The notes under the pieces are model-generated. The model saw only the letters and a list, made by a program, of their open reading frames with translations. It made no database searches and was not told where the DNA came from. From assembly GCA_032622095.1 (NCBI GenBank), contig CP136064.1:115184004-115248003 (forward strand): 64,000 nucleotides of DNA, written 5' to 3'. Shown in pieces: positions 9,725 through 20,132 of the stretch. The position numbers were made by a program, and so were the translations under genes. Positions within the stretch are counted from its first letter, which is position 1; every line of letters starts with the position of its first letter. Source of the stretch: Siphonodentalium dalli (lineage: Eukaryota > Mollusca > Scaphopoda > Gadilida > Siphonodentaliidae).

Positions 9725-12202
9725 CAAATCCTGACGTGTATTCAGGCGCAAGGCTGAAGCTTTAGCAGAAGACTTGCGCCATGAGTTGGGGGATTTTGAC
9801 GTTGAATACAATGTTGATCCTCCCAGACGTGGTAGTTTTGAGTGTACTTTGATCTCCAAAGATGGTAAAGGTTAGTAAATTACAGTTGAATAGATGTTAT
9901 TTCACTCATGTCAGATGATGGAGACACTCTTGTAAATCTTCCATGGTGCTTTACTGCTGTCATCCAAATGTTTTCAGTAATATCTAGTGTGACAACATAT
10001 GATAAGATTCCACCAAGCTCAGGCCTGGATGTGACATAAATAGTCAAGGTGATATGTTGAAACCAGTCTGAGTAAACTCATACCTAAATATTCATTACAA
10101 CATTAAATATTAGGTCTGACAGATAACATCGCTATCTCATTTCCAAGTCCTCGGGATTCCGTAATCTGATTGATTGCGTAAATTATTTTCCGTCCAATGA
10201 AACCGTATGGGTTAATAAACAAGTGTTAGTGGGCGGAGACTCCAATAATGTCACCTCTAAATATAGTAACAGAGCGGATTTCGAGGCTTGCAAATACAAC
10301 AGAGACAGATTGAAAAAATGGCTTCGAAATTATATATTCGGTACGATTCCGATTAATTTGAAGGATGTGCTGGACCTGATAGATACTAGTAGGTCTGCGT
10401 ATGGTACCAACTTGGCCTCCCATAAATATAAATAGAACTTTACTCATGTCCGTGTATTTGATTTACTTTATTGTAACATGGTTTGCAAATCAAATTATTT
10501 GCCGTAAAAAAGTCATCTGAAAGTCAAACACCGAGGAAATGACTTAATTTTATGCTTTTAAATAGTTCTAAAGCATCATTTTTGATGACGACCTTATTTT
10601 TTGCTCTCGGATGCAGCTTTCCCGTTGATGCAGCGAGTTCATCTCCCGAAAAAGAATAGTCGCACACACGACAAATATTATCTTCTGTAAGTTTATGTCG
10701 CGACACAGGCCTTCTGTGGGTTGATGAGTCGGCGAAGCACAACAAATACACCTGTCAATCATCGATGTATTTTAAAAAATCCGTGACGTCATTTTGGGGA
10801 AGCTCTTCGCTGAATAGAAATGGTTTTGGCGGCATTAGCTCCAGACTCTATATTTCAAATATAGAGTCGATGTTCACCCAGACTGTGTTGAAACATGACA
10901 CACTGTTTGATTGTTTTATTGGTTGCATGTTCATGCCTGGGAAGCTATGTCATATAAATAATGTTGTTTATAGGCTGCCATCTTGAATTTCTATACAATG
11001 TGACCAAGGAAATAGAAACATCAAATTCTAAGAAACATGGCCGCCAGCAGCCATATTGGATTTTACTCTTTGTATGACTAAATCCTTTGGCACGGGCTAC
11101 AGGTCGTACCTTTGGTCGGATCATCATGAAATTTGTTATGAATGTTAATATTGACATGAAGATGGGAACAAGTCATTTTGGGGTTCGGCCATAAAACATG
11201 TCTGCTGGCAACCATCTTGAATTTTACTCTTTGCATGACTAAATCCTTTGGCACACCCTACAGTGCACTTCCCTCATCCGATCATCACCAAACTTCATAT
11301 TAATCTTGATATTGATCTACTTTTTGAACTTCGTTGGAAAACATAGCCGTCAGCAACCATCTTGGATTTTACTTTATATATTATCTCTTCGTGTTGATAA
11401 TCTAGTATTACTTAGACCTTTCAACTTTCCGCATTCCTAATCTCTCCATTGACTGTAACACATGAAATTATTCCCTTTCCAAGTTGAGCTACAGTGTCAT
11501 TGACACTTTCATTTATATATTTATCAGATGGTATACTCGGCAGTGACCCATCTGCTATCTAAACAAACATTGTTAGTCTTCGTTTCATTCTTCTCTCTTC
11601 GAGGCTATCTAGCCCTTGGTTGTGCAGCATCTTTCTGCTCCCTCATATCTTGATTGATAGTCATCTGCAATAAATCTGGCAGCTTTCTTCCGTACTTTTT
11701 CCAGGGCATCAACATCTTTCTGCAGGTGGAGATCCCATATTACATTTGCATATAGTCCAAGTTTGATACTATCAGTGACGTGTAGGCTAGCTTCTTCGAT
11801 TTAGTTGGAGATCTTCTTAAATTCAACCTAAGAAATCCTAAAGTGCTGTTAGTCTTTTGTGACTTTATTGATGTGTTGGATCCATTTCATGTCATTGGAA
11901 GTGATCACTCCTAAATATGGATTATGTGTGACGACTTGGATGATGTTACACAATTTAGTTGATTTAGTTGATAAAACAAATAGTGCAATTGTTTTTCAAT
12001 ATTGTAAAAAAAAAGTTGTAGGATGGGATCGTAAACCAGGCAAATCAACTGCTGTTCCATGTTTCCTTTCCTTACATTATCAAATTTGCTTCCTATTGCA
12101 GAAACATCCATTTGGACCGGTCTAAAAGTAGGACCACCTCGACGACTGAAATTTCCTGAAGAAACAAAGCCTCTGGTTGAAGCAATAAAAAATGCAATAT
12201 AA
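9725..12202 (+). CDS. SELENOH: Selenoprotein H homologue, last two coding exons (UGA = Sec)
   Basis: SELENOH is a small nucleolar/nuclear thioredoxin-fold selenoprotein linked to redox control. Exon A is 9725-9870, after a strong acceptor (T-rich tract, 'attgcag') and before donor GTTAGT. Exon B is 12102-12202, after 'cctattgcag', ending in TAA. Exon A starts with C completing a split codon, then AAA TCC TGA CGT. If the missing upstream exon ends in TG, this reads C-K-S-U-R, the family's CXXU redox site with Sec at 9732-9734. It continues RVFRRKAEALAEDLRHEL and RRGSFECTLISKDGK. The splice joins G to AA (Glu), then TSIWTGLKVGPPRRLKFPEE and TKPLVEAIKNAI, ending at the expected distance. The WTG..GPPR.LKFP block is diagnostic. 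The 2.2-kb intron is repeat-rich. The N-terminal, usually basic, exon was not found and may lie to the left. No frameshift is seen. Confidence 0.9.
9732..9734 (+). other. In-frame UGA, predicted selenocysteine codon
   Basis: This TGA is the only stop in the SELENOH frame between the splice acceptor at 9724 and the true TAA at 12200-12202. It aligns with the Sec of the family CXXU motif and is followed by the conserved Arg-Val-aromatic. Conservation of the frame on both sides argues that it is decoded rather than terminating. Confidence 0.85.
10524..10751 (-). CDS. Small open frame with a CxxC motif inside the SELENOH intron
   Basis: A 75-codon minus-strand frame reads 'DNICRVCDYSFSGDEL' followed by a basic stretch. 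The C-x2-C and following His resemble half a zinc-binding module, as often seen in transposon-encoded or lineage-expanded proteins. No partner cysteines can be assigned, and an overlapping minus frame exists. I treat it as a possible remnant of a mobile element rather than a host gene. Confidence 0.2.
   Translation of the reverse strand: MYLLCFADSSTHRRPVSRHKLTEDNICRVCDYSFSGDELAASTGKLHPRAKNKVVIKNDALELFKSIKLSHFLGV
10990..11515. repeat. 'gctacaggtcgtac' repeat, intronic copy
   Basis: About two to three degenerate units lie in the SELENOH intron. Each has 'aaatcctttggc', 'gggctacaggtcgtac', 'gatcatcatgaaatttgt' and 'cagccat(a/c)ttggatt'. The block ends with 'aagttgagctacagtgtcat' and 'tgacactttcat', the same terminal sequence that closes the big array at 17.6-19.4 kb and a fragment at about 28690-28760. 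It therefore behaves as a defined mobile or dispersed unit with a fixed right end. Confidence 0.65.
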
Positions 12203-12563
12203 AATGAAAGTACTGATACTTATGAAGGTATTTATACGTATTTCCACCAGGCTGATTTATGTAGTACATATAAATAAGGTAACTCTCATGGTCTCATCAC
12301 TAATAGTAGCAATAGACTATTAATATCTGGATCGTGGGTTCGAGGCTTCGGGCCCTACATTGTGTGCCAATGAAATAGTGGTTGGGATTCATACAGTTGT
12401 TTTGCAACAGAAGTCTCTGTAAAAGATAACCATATATAATCATCCTATAATTACTTGGATATATTTCAGAAATATAGCAGCACAATAGCCCTGTCAGTTT
12501 GACAAGACCGTGAAAGTTACCTTACATGTGACCGCCACGGGACATGTATAGATGTGAAATGTG

Positions 12564-12617
12564 ACAAGAGAATATGATTAGGCAGGAACATTAGTGCCTA
12601 CATGATTGGCTACTTGT
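12564..12617 (+). promoter_or_regulatory. Weak SECIS-like hairpin in the SELENOH 3' region
   Basis: This lies 362 nt after the stop. An outer stem ACAAG/CTTGT (12564-12568 with 12613-12617) encloses ATGA (12574-12577) and TGAT (12603-12606). An inner stem TAGGCA/TGCCTA (12579-12584 with 12595-12600) has an apical loop containing AA (12587-12588). The order AUGA - stem - AA loop - stem - UGA matches a eukaryotic SECIS. However, the spacing from AUGA to AA is only 9 nt and the inner stem is short (usual spacing is about 11-13 nt). It is a candidate only; the true SECIS may lie elsewhere in the 3' UTR. Confidence 0.3.
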
Positions 12618-12657
12618 AAATATCGGTCATGATATTGCCCATCTGTGAGTGAATTAA

Positions 12658-12916
12658 CCCTTTCATGACAGGCGCTGTGCTGGTGCAGCATTAAAGACCC
12701 TGTGCCAGTGCATTCTCTTATATATGCAAGTCTCCCATAGGGAGCCTCTCATATATAAGTGAATGCGTTGGCTTTAATAGAAGATCATGGTAAATATTGT
12801 TAGGCCAATGCATTCTCTTATATATGCGAGGTGCCCTAAGGGCGACTTGCTTATATAAGAGAATGCATTGGCACAGGGTTTTCGCAAATTTTCAGGAAGT
12901 TCCAGTCATGAAAGGG
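12658..12916. mobile_element. piggyBac-type MITE, long internal hairpin
   Basis: The ends CCCTTTCATGACAGG and GACTGGAACTT..., facing CCAGTCATGAAAGGG on the right, are inverted repeats starting CCCTTTCATGAC. The left flank is TTAA (12654-12657), the right TTAG, probably TTAA with one change. Inside, 'gtgcattctcttatatat' and 'atataagagaatgcattgg' form two further nested hairpins. There is no coding capacity. Confidence 0.7.
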
Positions 12917-12920
12917 TTAG

Positions 12921-14330
12921 ACTGAGGTATTAGTGCCAAAATAAGTTGAAATAGGATTAGTTTAATGTTAAAGGATTGCTATCCTGATGAATACAACAAA
13001 ACATTATCAGAAAGCCACTCCTATTATGATCACAATGATCCAAGTCCCATAACAATCACATAATAGATAAGCCGGTAAATAAATAAATAATACCCCCACC
13101 GGTCGTCGGCTATCTCCGTCGCAAATCCTCATATGACGTCAAATGAGTAGACTAATTAAAAACCCGGAATCGGAGTCGGAGTTAATTGTGTCTACATATA
13201 TGACGTCATCACTATTATGTAATCGTGGTGGCGATGTTAAAAGCACATGCAGAATCGACAGAGCATGCGTGTTAATAGAAAAAACTTTATGGTAGCATGT
13301 CAACAATTGAAATTAAGGCTTGTATATGGTGTAATTTGGGCCGGGCTAAGGTTTATATATAATAATGTATGATAATTTATTAATACATCATGGTAGAATA
13401 TTCTTATTAATATACCAAAGTCTTCATCTGTGATTTCTTTTACCAGAACAGTTGTAGCCTTGGTCCTACGTAAAATACGGGCATGGCTTTATAATAACAA
13501 CACATCGCGATACATATAATAATAACATGATAAAGACGTTTAATTATGAGAACTGTGATGTATTTCGGCGAAGTTTGCATTCGCAGTGTTCTCCCATAAC
13601 GCGTCAACCTCCAAAGCCATGATCGAATTTATGATCGCTTCGTGCAAACTTTATATGCGATCGTTGCGTATCTATGCATTGTCAATGAGTTGCCACGTGA
13701 TCGATCATGTGACTATGCTTCTGTTTACATGTGACAATCATGTGATCGGGCCAATTATCACTTGACTTCGTCTACAACACAAAATCTTCAGCTAATTTGT
13801 TTTAAACCTTATAAAAATAATGATTGGCCGAATATTAGATTATATGCGCATAATGGACATTATATATATATATATATATTATCGGTATGTTGAAAGAAAA
13901 TACTATTTTTTTTCGGATCATATTCCTTTAACCCCCAGAACTCGGTAAATTCCTCTATTGTATAAATTGATCTCATTACTAGAATTATTCATTAAGTTTT
14001 ATTCTCCCTTTATACAATTTTCTTCCAAGAATTTGCACCGTACAACTATTAATATAGCTTACCAATGTTAACTTATCACCATATATCACACGGTGTAATC
14101 GATCCGAGGATTCATTGTGAGCGTGGAGGATTCGATGTGATGTCAACGAGGGTTTGAGCATTTTTGGTGCATTTTTTTGCTACTAAAATGTGGTAACTCA
14201 CACAAAGAGGTTCACTGCTTGTAAACATGTAAATGCTAACATTTGGTCATTTGCTCAGTGGGGAGACCTTTCTCACACATGTATAGGCCATCAAATGCGT
14301 GTATGTAGATATCCTACTTAATAAACCCTC
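12921..14330. other. No gene seen; includes a (TA)n run
   Basis: Intergenic AT-rich DNA. A perfect (TA)n microsatellite lies at 13860-13879. Several 'atgacgtca' and 'cgatcatgtgat' short palindromes occur between 13120 and 13750. No open frame or exon signature is convincing. Confidence 0.5.
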
Positions 14331-15480
14331 GATAATTCCAATTAAATTGTGACAGTTTTTCATTATCTAAGACATGTGCAGGTGGATATATCGCCAACTC
14401 ACACCGTGATTTTCAGGCCATAACTCGTTGGAATATCCAATAAGAATGTAGGAGAAGTAAACACAAATGTCAACATGGAGGTGTTGTGTTGTAATTGTCA
14501 ACAAGGATTCGCTGTGCAGACATTACAACAATTATACCATGTATACATGGCACTGTGGCCCATTGAGGCCTCGTGAAGGGCACTGGAGCTGCCTGCGAGT
14601 TTTTAACCATTGATCATGGCTGATTGTGTGTGTGGAAAACAACATTATATATATTAAATCACTGTGCTAAGCTGAATATCAGGTTTAAACAATATAGTTT
14701 AGCTGTTTATACTGTGCTATATTTCGCCACATATCGAAAATGCACTGAGAAGTTTCTTAATTGTGGTTAAGATTAACTCAAGTTTCATCTGTTAAGTGGC
14801 TATTGTTCGAGGAATCCTTGAAACAGTGAGAATAGGAGCAGGTCAACCGTGACTGCCTCTAATATATAACAAGCTAGACATTACATTATTATACACATTT
14901 CATTCCTTGGGGTAGAATAGCGACAATGATTTCACAAGATGGTATCTTTTGAACATCAAGCAGGACTATTCTGCCATCGCGCCAATTTCTGGCTTTGATC
15001 GCGCCAGATTGTGACTTCAGCAGGCAGGTAATAGACTATAGTCTGGCGATAGTGTGTCCGTTGGCATAATTATTCTCTCTATTTCACCCCAAGGCAGTCA
15101 GTATGTGTATACTATAATACTATTCCATGTATATTCATCGGTGGTGTTTTGTTTTCCACACCCACAATGAGCCATGGTCAGTGGTTAACAATTCACAGGC
15201 AGCTCCAGTGCCATTCATGAGACGCCAACTGGCCACAGTGTCAGGCATCTGTGGTACATGTTTATGTGTTGTAATGTCTGCATTGCAAATCCTCGTTGAC
15301 AGTCACAACACCTCCACGTTGACATTTGTGTTTACACCCCGCCTCACTTCTCATAAGTTATATCAGATATTCCAACGAGTAAAGAGCTGAATATCACAGC
15401 GCAAGTTGGCAAGATATCCGTATATACGCAAATCTCTTAGACAATGTAAAACTGTGACAATTTAGTTGGAACTACCAAGG
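14331..15480. repeat. 1.15-kb inverted duplication (fold-back)
   Basis: The left arm 14331-14650 and right arm 15145-15480 are inverted copies with moderate divergence. Shared landmarks are 'aaattgt(g/c)acagtttt', 'actcgttggaatat', 'aaacacaaatgtcaac(a/g)tgg', 'gcagacattacaac' and 'ggcactggagctgcctg'. The spacer is about 490 bp. No clean terminal target duplication is visible, so this may be an old fold-back element or two opposed copies of one repeat. The plus-strand open frame from 15127 lies inside the right arm and is not a gene. 'ggagctgcct' also occurs in the spacer of the 4776-6617 element. Confidence 0.65.
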
Positions 15481-16674
15481 GTTTTAAAATGAATCGTGCC
15501 ATGATATCTTTGCTTGTTTTCATTAAGCTAACCAACAAAATTGGTCTAAATGAAACTAAAAGGCCTAAATAGCATGGGAATTCTTCAGAAGTTGTGAAGT
15601 AGCCAATTTTATTTTCAATCTCCTCACAGTTGCTAACCGGAAGTCACCTGACAATTTCTCCAAAATCCATACCCACGTGCTTTGAAAAATCACTGATGGA
15701 TATAGAAAAAATATATGACGTTGACCAGCGCCTAAGGTATAAACAACCACACAAGCCTGCTGCACTCTGGTGGTTGCTATTAATTGCACTGATTTTTTAG
15801 TTGAAAGCGCCTGACTAGTGAACAAGATATATACATACCCGGCACCATCTACAACCATTCAACAGCCTGTACATGTGTGGCAAGGGTCTTCCCACTGGGC
15901 AAATGACCAAATGTTAAATGTTAAATAAAAGAAAAATGTGTGTGGTTCGGGTTTCTCTACCATCCCTATTTTAAAACTCCTACCCTAAAGTTTTGTTTTC
16001 ATGTCTATCCAGAAATATTACTAATTTTTTTTAATAAAAATCAATGTCTCAGAATGAATAGACAAAATTGCGGATGAAGATGGATAACTCTAAAATCAAG
16101 TGGTAACACGGCCAAATTTTGTGATACTCAAGTGATAATATGGCCATATTTCGTTGAACAAAATGTTGATAAATAATACGTTTTGGGAAATTTTATACCA
16201 TAGTTGAGTGGTTAGCATTATTTTGTTGCAATTAATCGATTTTGATAACTAAAGAATATTTTGAAGAAATGTTGTTGTTGTTGTTGTATCTTGATGATAT
16301 GGGGACCGTTTATCGGATTGAGTACCTTTAAGCTAACTACCAACCCTAATTTTTCTTGACATGTCTGGACATGTAACCAAAATGAGACATTTATTTTTCT
16401 TTGACATAAAAAAAGTATTCTTGATACTTTCAGGTTAGCTGGTTTGTTGTGATAAGTCTCTTCACGAATGTCAGCAGACCCTGAAGCAGATGACGGAAGG
16501 GAATGAAAGATGCAGATCTGTTTCTAACCTGATGGCATTTCAGATCTGTTGGCCTTCATGAATTGCCACCATCACATAACCGTTAACCTTTTTTGAAAAT
16601 ATTTTAAGTCATCATAACAACATCAAATATAAATGTCATCCATTTTAAAAAGTCATTTAACTTGACTGCATGTA
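15481..16674. other. No gene seen
   Basis: AT-rich DNA with a short (GTT)n run near 16270-16287. The minus-strand open frame at 15565-15858 has no recognisable motif. Confidence 0.5.
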
Positions 16675-16887
16675 CAGTAATGCTCTAAATAATCGACCCC
16701 TTAACCACAGCAGAATTATGGGTGACTTTTCAGGATTTAGTCGGAAATATGGCTTGTTGCCATTCATCGGAAAGCTCTCCCCGAGAGCTTTCCGATGAAT
16801 GGCAACAAGCCATATTTCCGACTAAATCCTGAAAAGTTACCCATAATTCTGCTGTGGTTAAGGGGTCGATTATTTAGAGCATTACTG
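16675..16887. mobile_element. Fully palindromic TA-flanked MITE, long form
   Basis: A near-perfect palindrome of 213 bp begins CAGTAATGCTCTAAATAATC and ends with its complement. TA flanks both sides (16673-16674, 16888-16889). The arms of about 105 bp meet at 'tccccga'. It is the longest of five related palindromes (39248-39370, 47705-47825, 47872-47996, 48043-48171). TA targets and CAGT ends fit mobilisation by a Tc1/mariner-type transposase. The near identity of the arms implies recent activity or arm-to-arm correction. Confidence 0.85.
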
Positions 16888-17629
16888 TAGCAATCATCCA
16901 GATAATTATTGTTTGTTCAGAAATGTTTATGGAGAATAAAGATGTTTTTAAATTGTGTACCATTGGTCTTCCTTTCAAATTTAATTATATTTCGCCAAAC
17001 TTTTATTCCTGTAGTCCGTGCGCCAAAACAAAAAAAGATTACTTTTGCTCCACTTTGACCGAACAAAGGTTTCTATATATGATATTGAGGGTTATTTTCT
17101 CCCGCATCAGCTGCCCGCATCAGAAAATACATATTGCCAGACTGGCAAAGTGTCCAGATATGGCGAAAATTACGGGAGATAACTCCTGCCCCTATTAAAA
17201 TATAGGATTATACCCAAGTATGATCTACTGCCCACGGTGGCAGTAAATGAAGGACCACTGGCTTAAAATTGATATATGTCATTCAAAATATGACAATCTA
17301 CAAAACGATATATAAATTCCTGACATGGCAACAAGTTTCGGAAAAATCTCTTTCAAATTGTAGAATTGGTGCAAAAAACTCCAAAATAATTTTTTTGGCT
17401 TCATGCCTATAGCAAACTATCCAGATTATATGAGGTTGCAATTATACTGAAAACATCATCATTGAGTACACTTTACGTTCCTATAAGAGTCCTGAATCTA
17501 AAACTGTGATAAGTTTGAAATATCGAGTTAAACTTAACCCTACCTACAAAAATCATGATTTTTTAAAGGATTTAATGTTATTGTCTAACCCGCACAACTA
17601 TGACAACAAATCAAGTCTGGATCATTTTT

Positions 17630-19372
17630 AGCTCAACTTACTTTGTAAGTTTGAGCTATTGCCATGGTTTGGCGTCCGTCGTCCGTGTGCGCATGTGTCC
17701 GTCAACAATTTCCTTTGGCGTGGGCTACAGGTCGTACCTTTGGTCTAATCTTTATGAAATTTGTCATGAATGTTGACATTGACATGTAGATGGGAACGAG
17801 TCATTCGGTAAAAAAAACATGGCCGATGGCAGCCATCTTTTATTTCAAAATTCAATCCATTGGCGCGGGCTACAGGTCGTACTGTTCGTCTGATCATCAT
17901 GAAATTTGTCATGGATCTTAATATTGACATGTAGATGGGAACGAGTGATTTTGGGGTCATTCGGCCAAAAAACATGTAGCCCAGCAGCCATCTTGGATTT
18001 TACTCTTTGCATGACTAAATCCTTTGGCGCGGGCTACATGTCGTAGCTTTGGTCGGAACTTTATGAAATTTGTCATGGATGTTGACAATGAGATGTAGAT
18101 GGGAACGAGTCATTATTGGGTCGTTCGGCCAAAAAACATGGCCACCAGCAGCCATCTTGGATTTTACTCTTTGCATGACTAAATCCTTTGGCGCGGGCTA
18201 CAGGTCGTACCTTTGGTCTGATCTTTATGAAATTTGTCATGAATGTTGACATTGACATGTAGATGGGAACGAGTCATTTTGGGGTCATTCGGTCAAAAAA
18301 CATGGCCGCTGGTGGCCATCTTGGATTTCAAAATTCAATCCATTGGCGCGGGCTACAGGTCGTACTGTTTGTCTGATCATCATGAACTTGTCATGGATGT
18401 TAATATTGACATGTAGATGAGAACGAGTGATTTTGGGGTCATTCGGCTAAAAAACATGGCCGCCAGCAGCCATCTTGGATTTTACTCTTTGCATGATTAA
18501 ATCCTTTGGTGCGGGCTACAGGTCGTAGCTTTGGTCAGATCTTCATGAGATTAGTCATAGATGTTAACAATGACATGTAGAAGGGAACGAGTCATTTTGG
18601 GGTCATTCGGCCCAAAAACATGACTGCTGGTGGCCATCTTGGATTTCAAAATTAAATCCATTGGTGCGGAATACAGGTCGTACTATTCGTCTGATCATCA
18701 TGAAATTTGTCCTGGATGTTAATATTGACATGTAGATGGGAACGAGTCATTTTGGGGTTGTTCAGACAAAAAAATGGCCGCCAGCAGGCATCTTGGATTT
18801 TACTCTATACATGACTAAATCCTTTGGCGCGGGCTACAGGTCGTAACGTTGATCGGATCTTCATGAAATTTGTCATGGATGTTAACAATGACATGTAGAT
18901 GGGATTTGTAAAGGCTGTTGACATTGACATGTAGATGGGGAACGAGTCATTTTGGGGTCGTTTGGCTAAGAAACATGGCCGCCAGCAGCCATATTGGATT
19001 TCACTCTTTGCATGACTAAATCCTTTGGCACAGGCTACAGGTCGTACCTTTGGTCAGATCATTATGAGATTTGTAAAGCCTGTAGATGGGAACAAGTCAT
19101 TTTGGGGTAATTCGGAAAAAAACATGGCTGTCGGTGGCCATTTTATAATTTACTCTTTGCATCACTAAATCCTTTGGCACACCATAATCACCACATCCCT
19201 GATTCGATCATTATGAAACCTGTCATGAATGTTGATATTGACATATACATCTTGTCTTACTTAGACATTTCAATTATAGCACCTTTCCTATTCCTCCATT
19301 TATTGTCAACTATTAAATTATTCCCCTACCTAAGTTGAGCTACAGTGTCATTGACACTTTCATTATGTTATT
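17630..19372. repeat. Higher-order tandem array, about 160-bp units of two subtypes
   Basis: About ten units carry 'gggctacaggtcgta', 'atgaaatttgtcatg', 'gacatgtagatgggaacgag', 'ttttggggtcattcgg' and 'cagccatcttggatt'. One subtype has 'aaatcctttggcgcgggc'; the other has 'ttcaatccattggcgcgggc' with 'gtctgatcatcatga' (near 17857, 18340 and 18660). The subtypes are interleaved. The array opens with 'agctcaacttactttgta' and closes with 'aagttgagctacagtgtcat'. Minus-strand open frames (e.g. 17745-17975) are generated by the repeat. Confidence 0.85.
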
Positions 19373-19401
19373 ATATTCAGTCAGAATATATTTTGGCCGT
19401 G

Positions 19402-19724
19402 GCTAAAGAACGGTATACAGCTCTTTAGTACCAAACGCTAAAGAGCGGTATACTGCGCTTTAGCTATATGGGCCTGATGCGCTAATTAACGGTATACCGC
19501 TCTTTAACGTTTGGTGCTAAAGAACGGTATACTGCTCTTTAGCCCTCGGTGCTAAAGAGCGGTCCATGCTGGATGAGCGGCACGTGCGTTGCCAAGATAT
19601 TTTGCGCATTGCGCCAGTTGACGTATAACGTTATAATTCATACCGCTCTTTAGCCCTCATCGCTAAAGAGCGGTATACCGTTCTTTAGCCCTCAGTGCTA
19701 AAGAGCGGTATACCGTTCTTTAGA
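19402..19724. repeat. Array of 36-bp units, each a 26-28 bp palindrome
   Basis: Units follow GCTAAAGAGCGGTATACCGT, completed by its complement, with 'cctcagt'-like linkers. Full palindromes start near 19402, 19437, 19481, 19516, 19662 and 19698. Two half-units near 19551 and 19640 face each other across about 80 bp of unrelated, GC-richer DNA. Each unit can form its own hairpin or cruciform, and the two sides of the array are also inverted with respect to each other. No open frame is present. Confidence 0.85.
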
Positions 19725-20132
19725 CACTCCGATATCTTTTTGTACACTGAAAGAAATATGTATTGTTTTTACATTTTTATTTTTTTTTGAAAATCGGCCT
19801 TGAAATTGCCAAAATTCATAATAAAATGATGGAATTTCTATTGCTCCATAGTTGAAACTGAATGCAAACTGATAAATACTCAGAGTATATCTACCCTGCA
19901 TGTACGCGGAATATTCCAAAAACACAGTGGATGGAAAAAGATTATAGGACAAAGACTAACTCCACCCCATAAATTATATTCAACCCACAGGCAGCCACAC
20001 TCCAATCACAATATGGCACCATGCAAACTTTACTAAATATTCAATGATTAGTCAACTTTGACTTTGCCCAGACATACATACGTGGTCACTTGCCGTATGT
20101 GTCAATGAAACCTTTTAAATCATTATTAACGC

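Noticed and set aside
10223-10447. Overlapping plus and minus frames in the SELENOH intron as genes
   Set aside because: Mutually antisense, no motif, and located inside an intron full of repeats.
12222-12256. ATGA...TGAT pair just after the SELENOH stop as a SECIS
   Set aside because: Only 27 nt lie between the motifs, with no stable stem and no AA apical loop.
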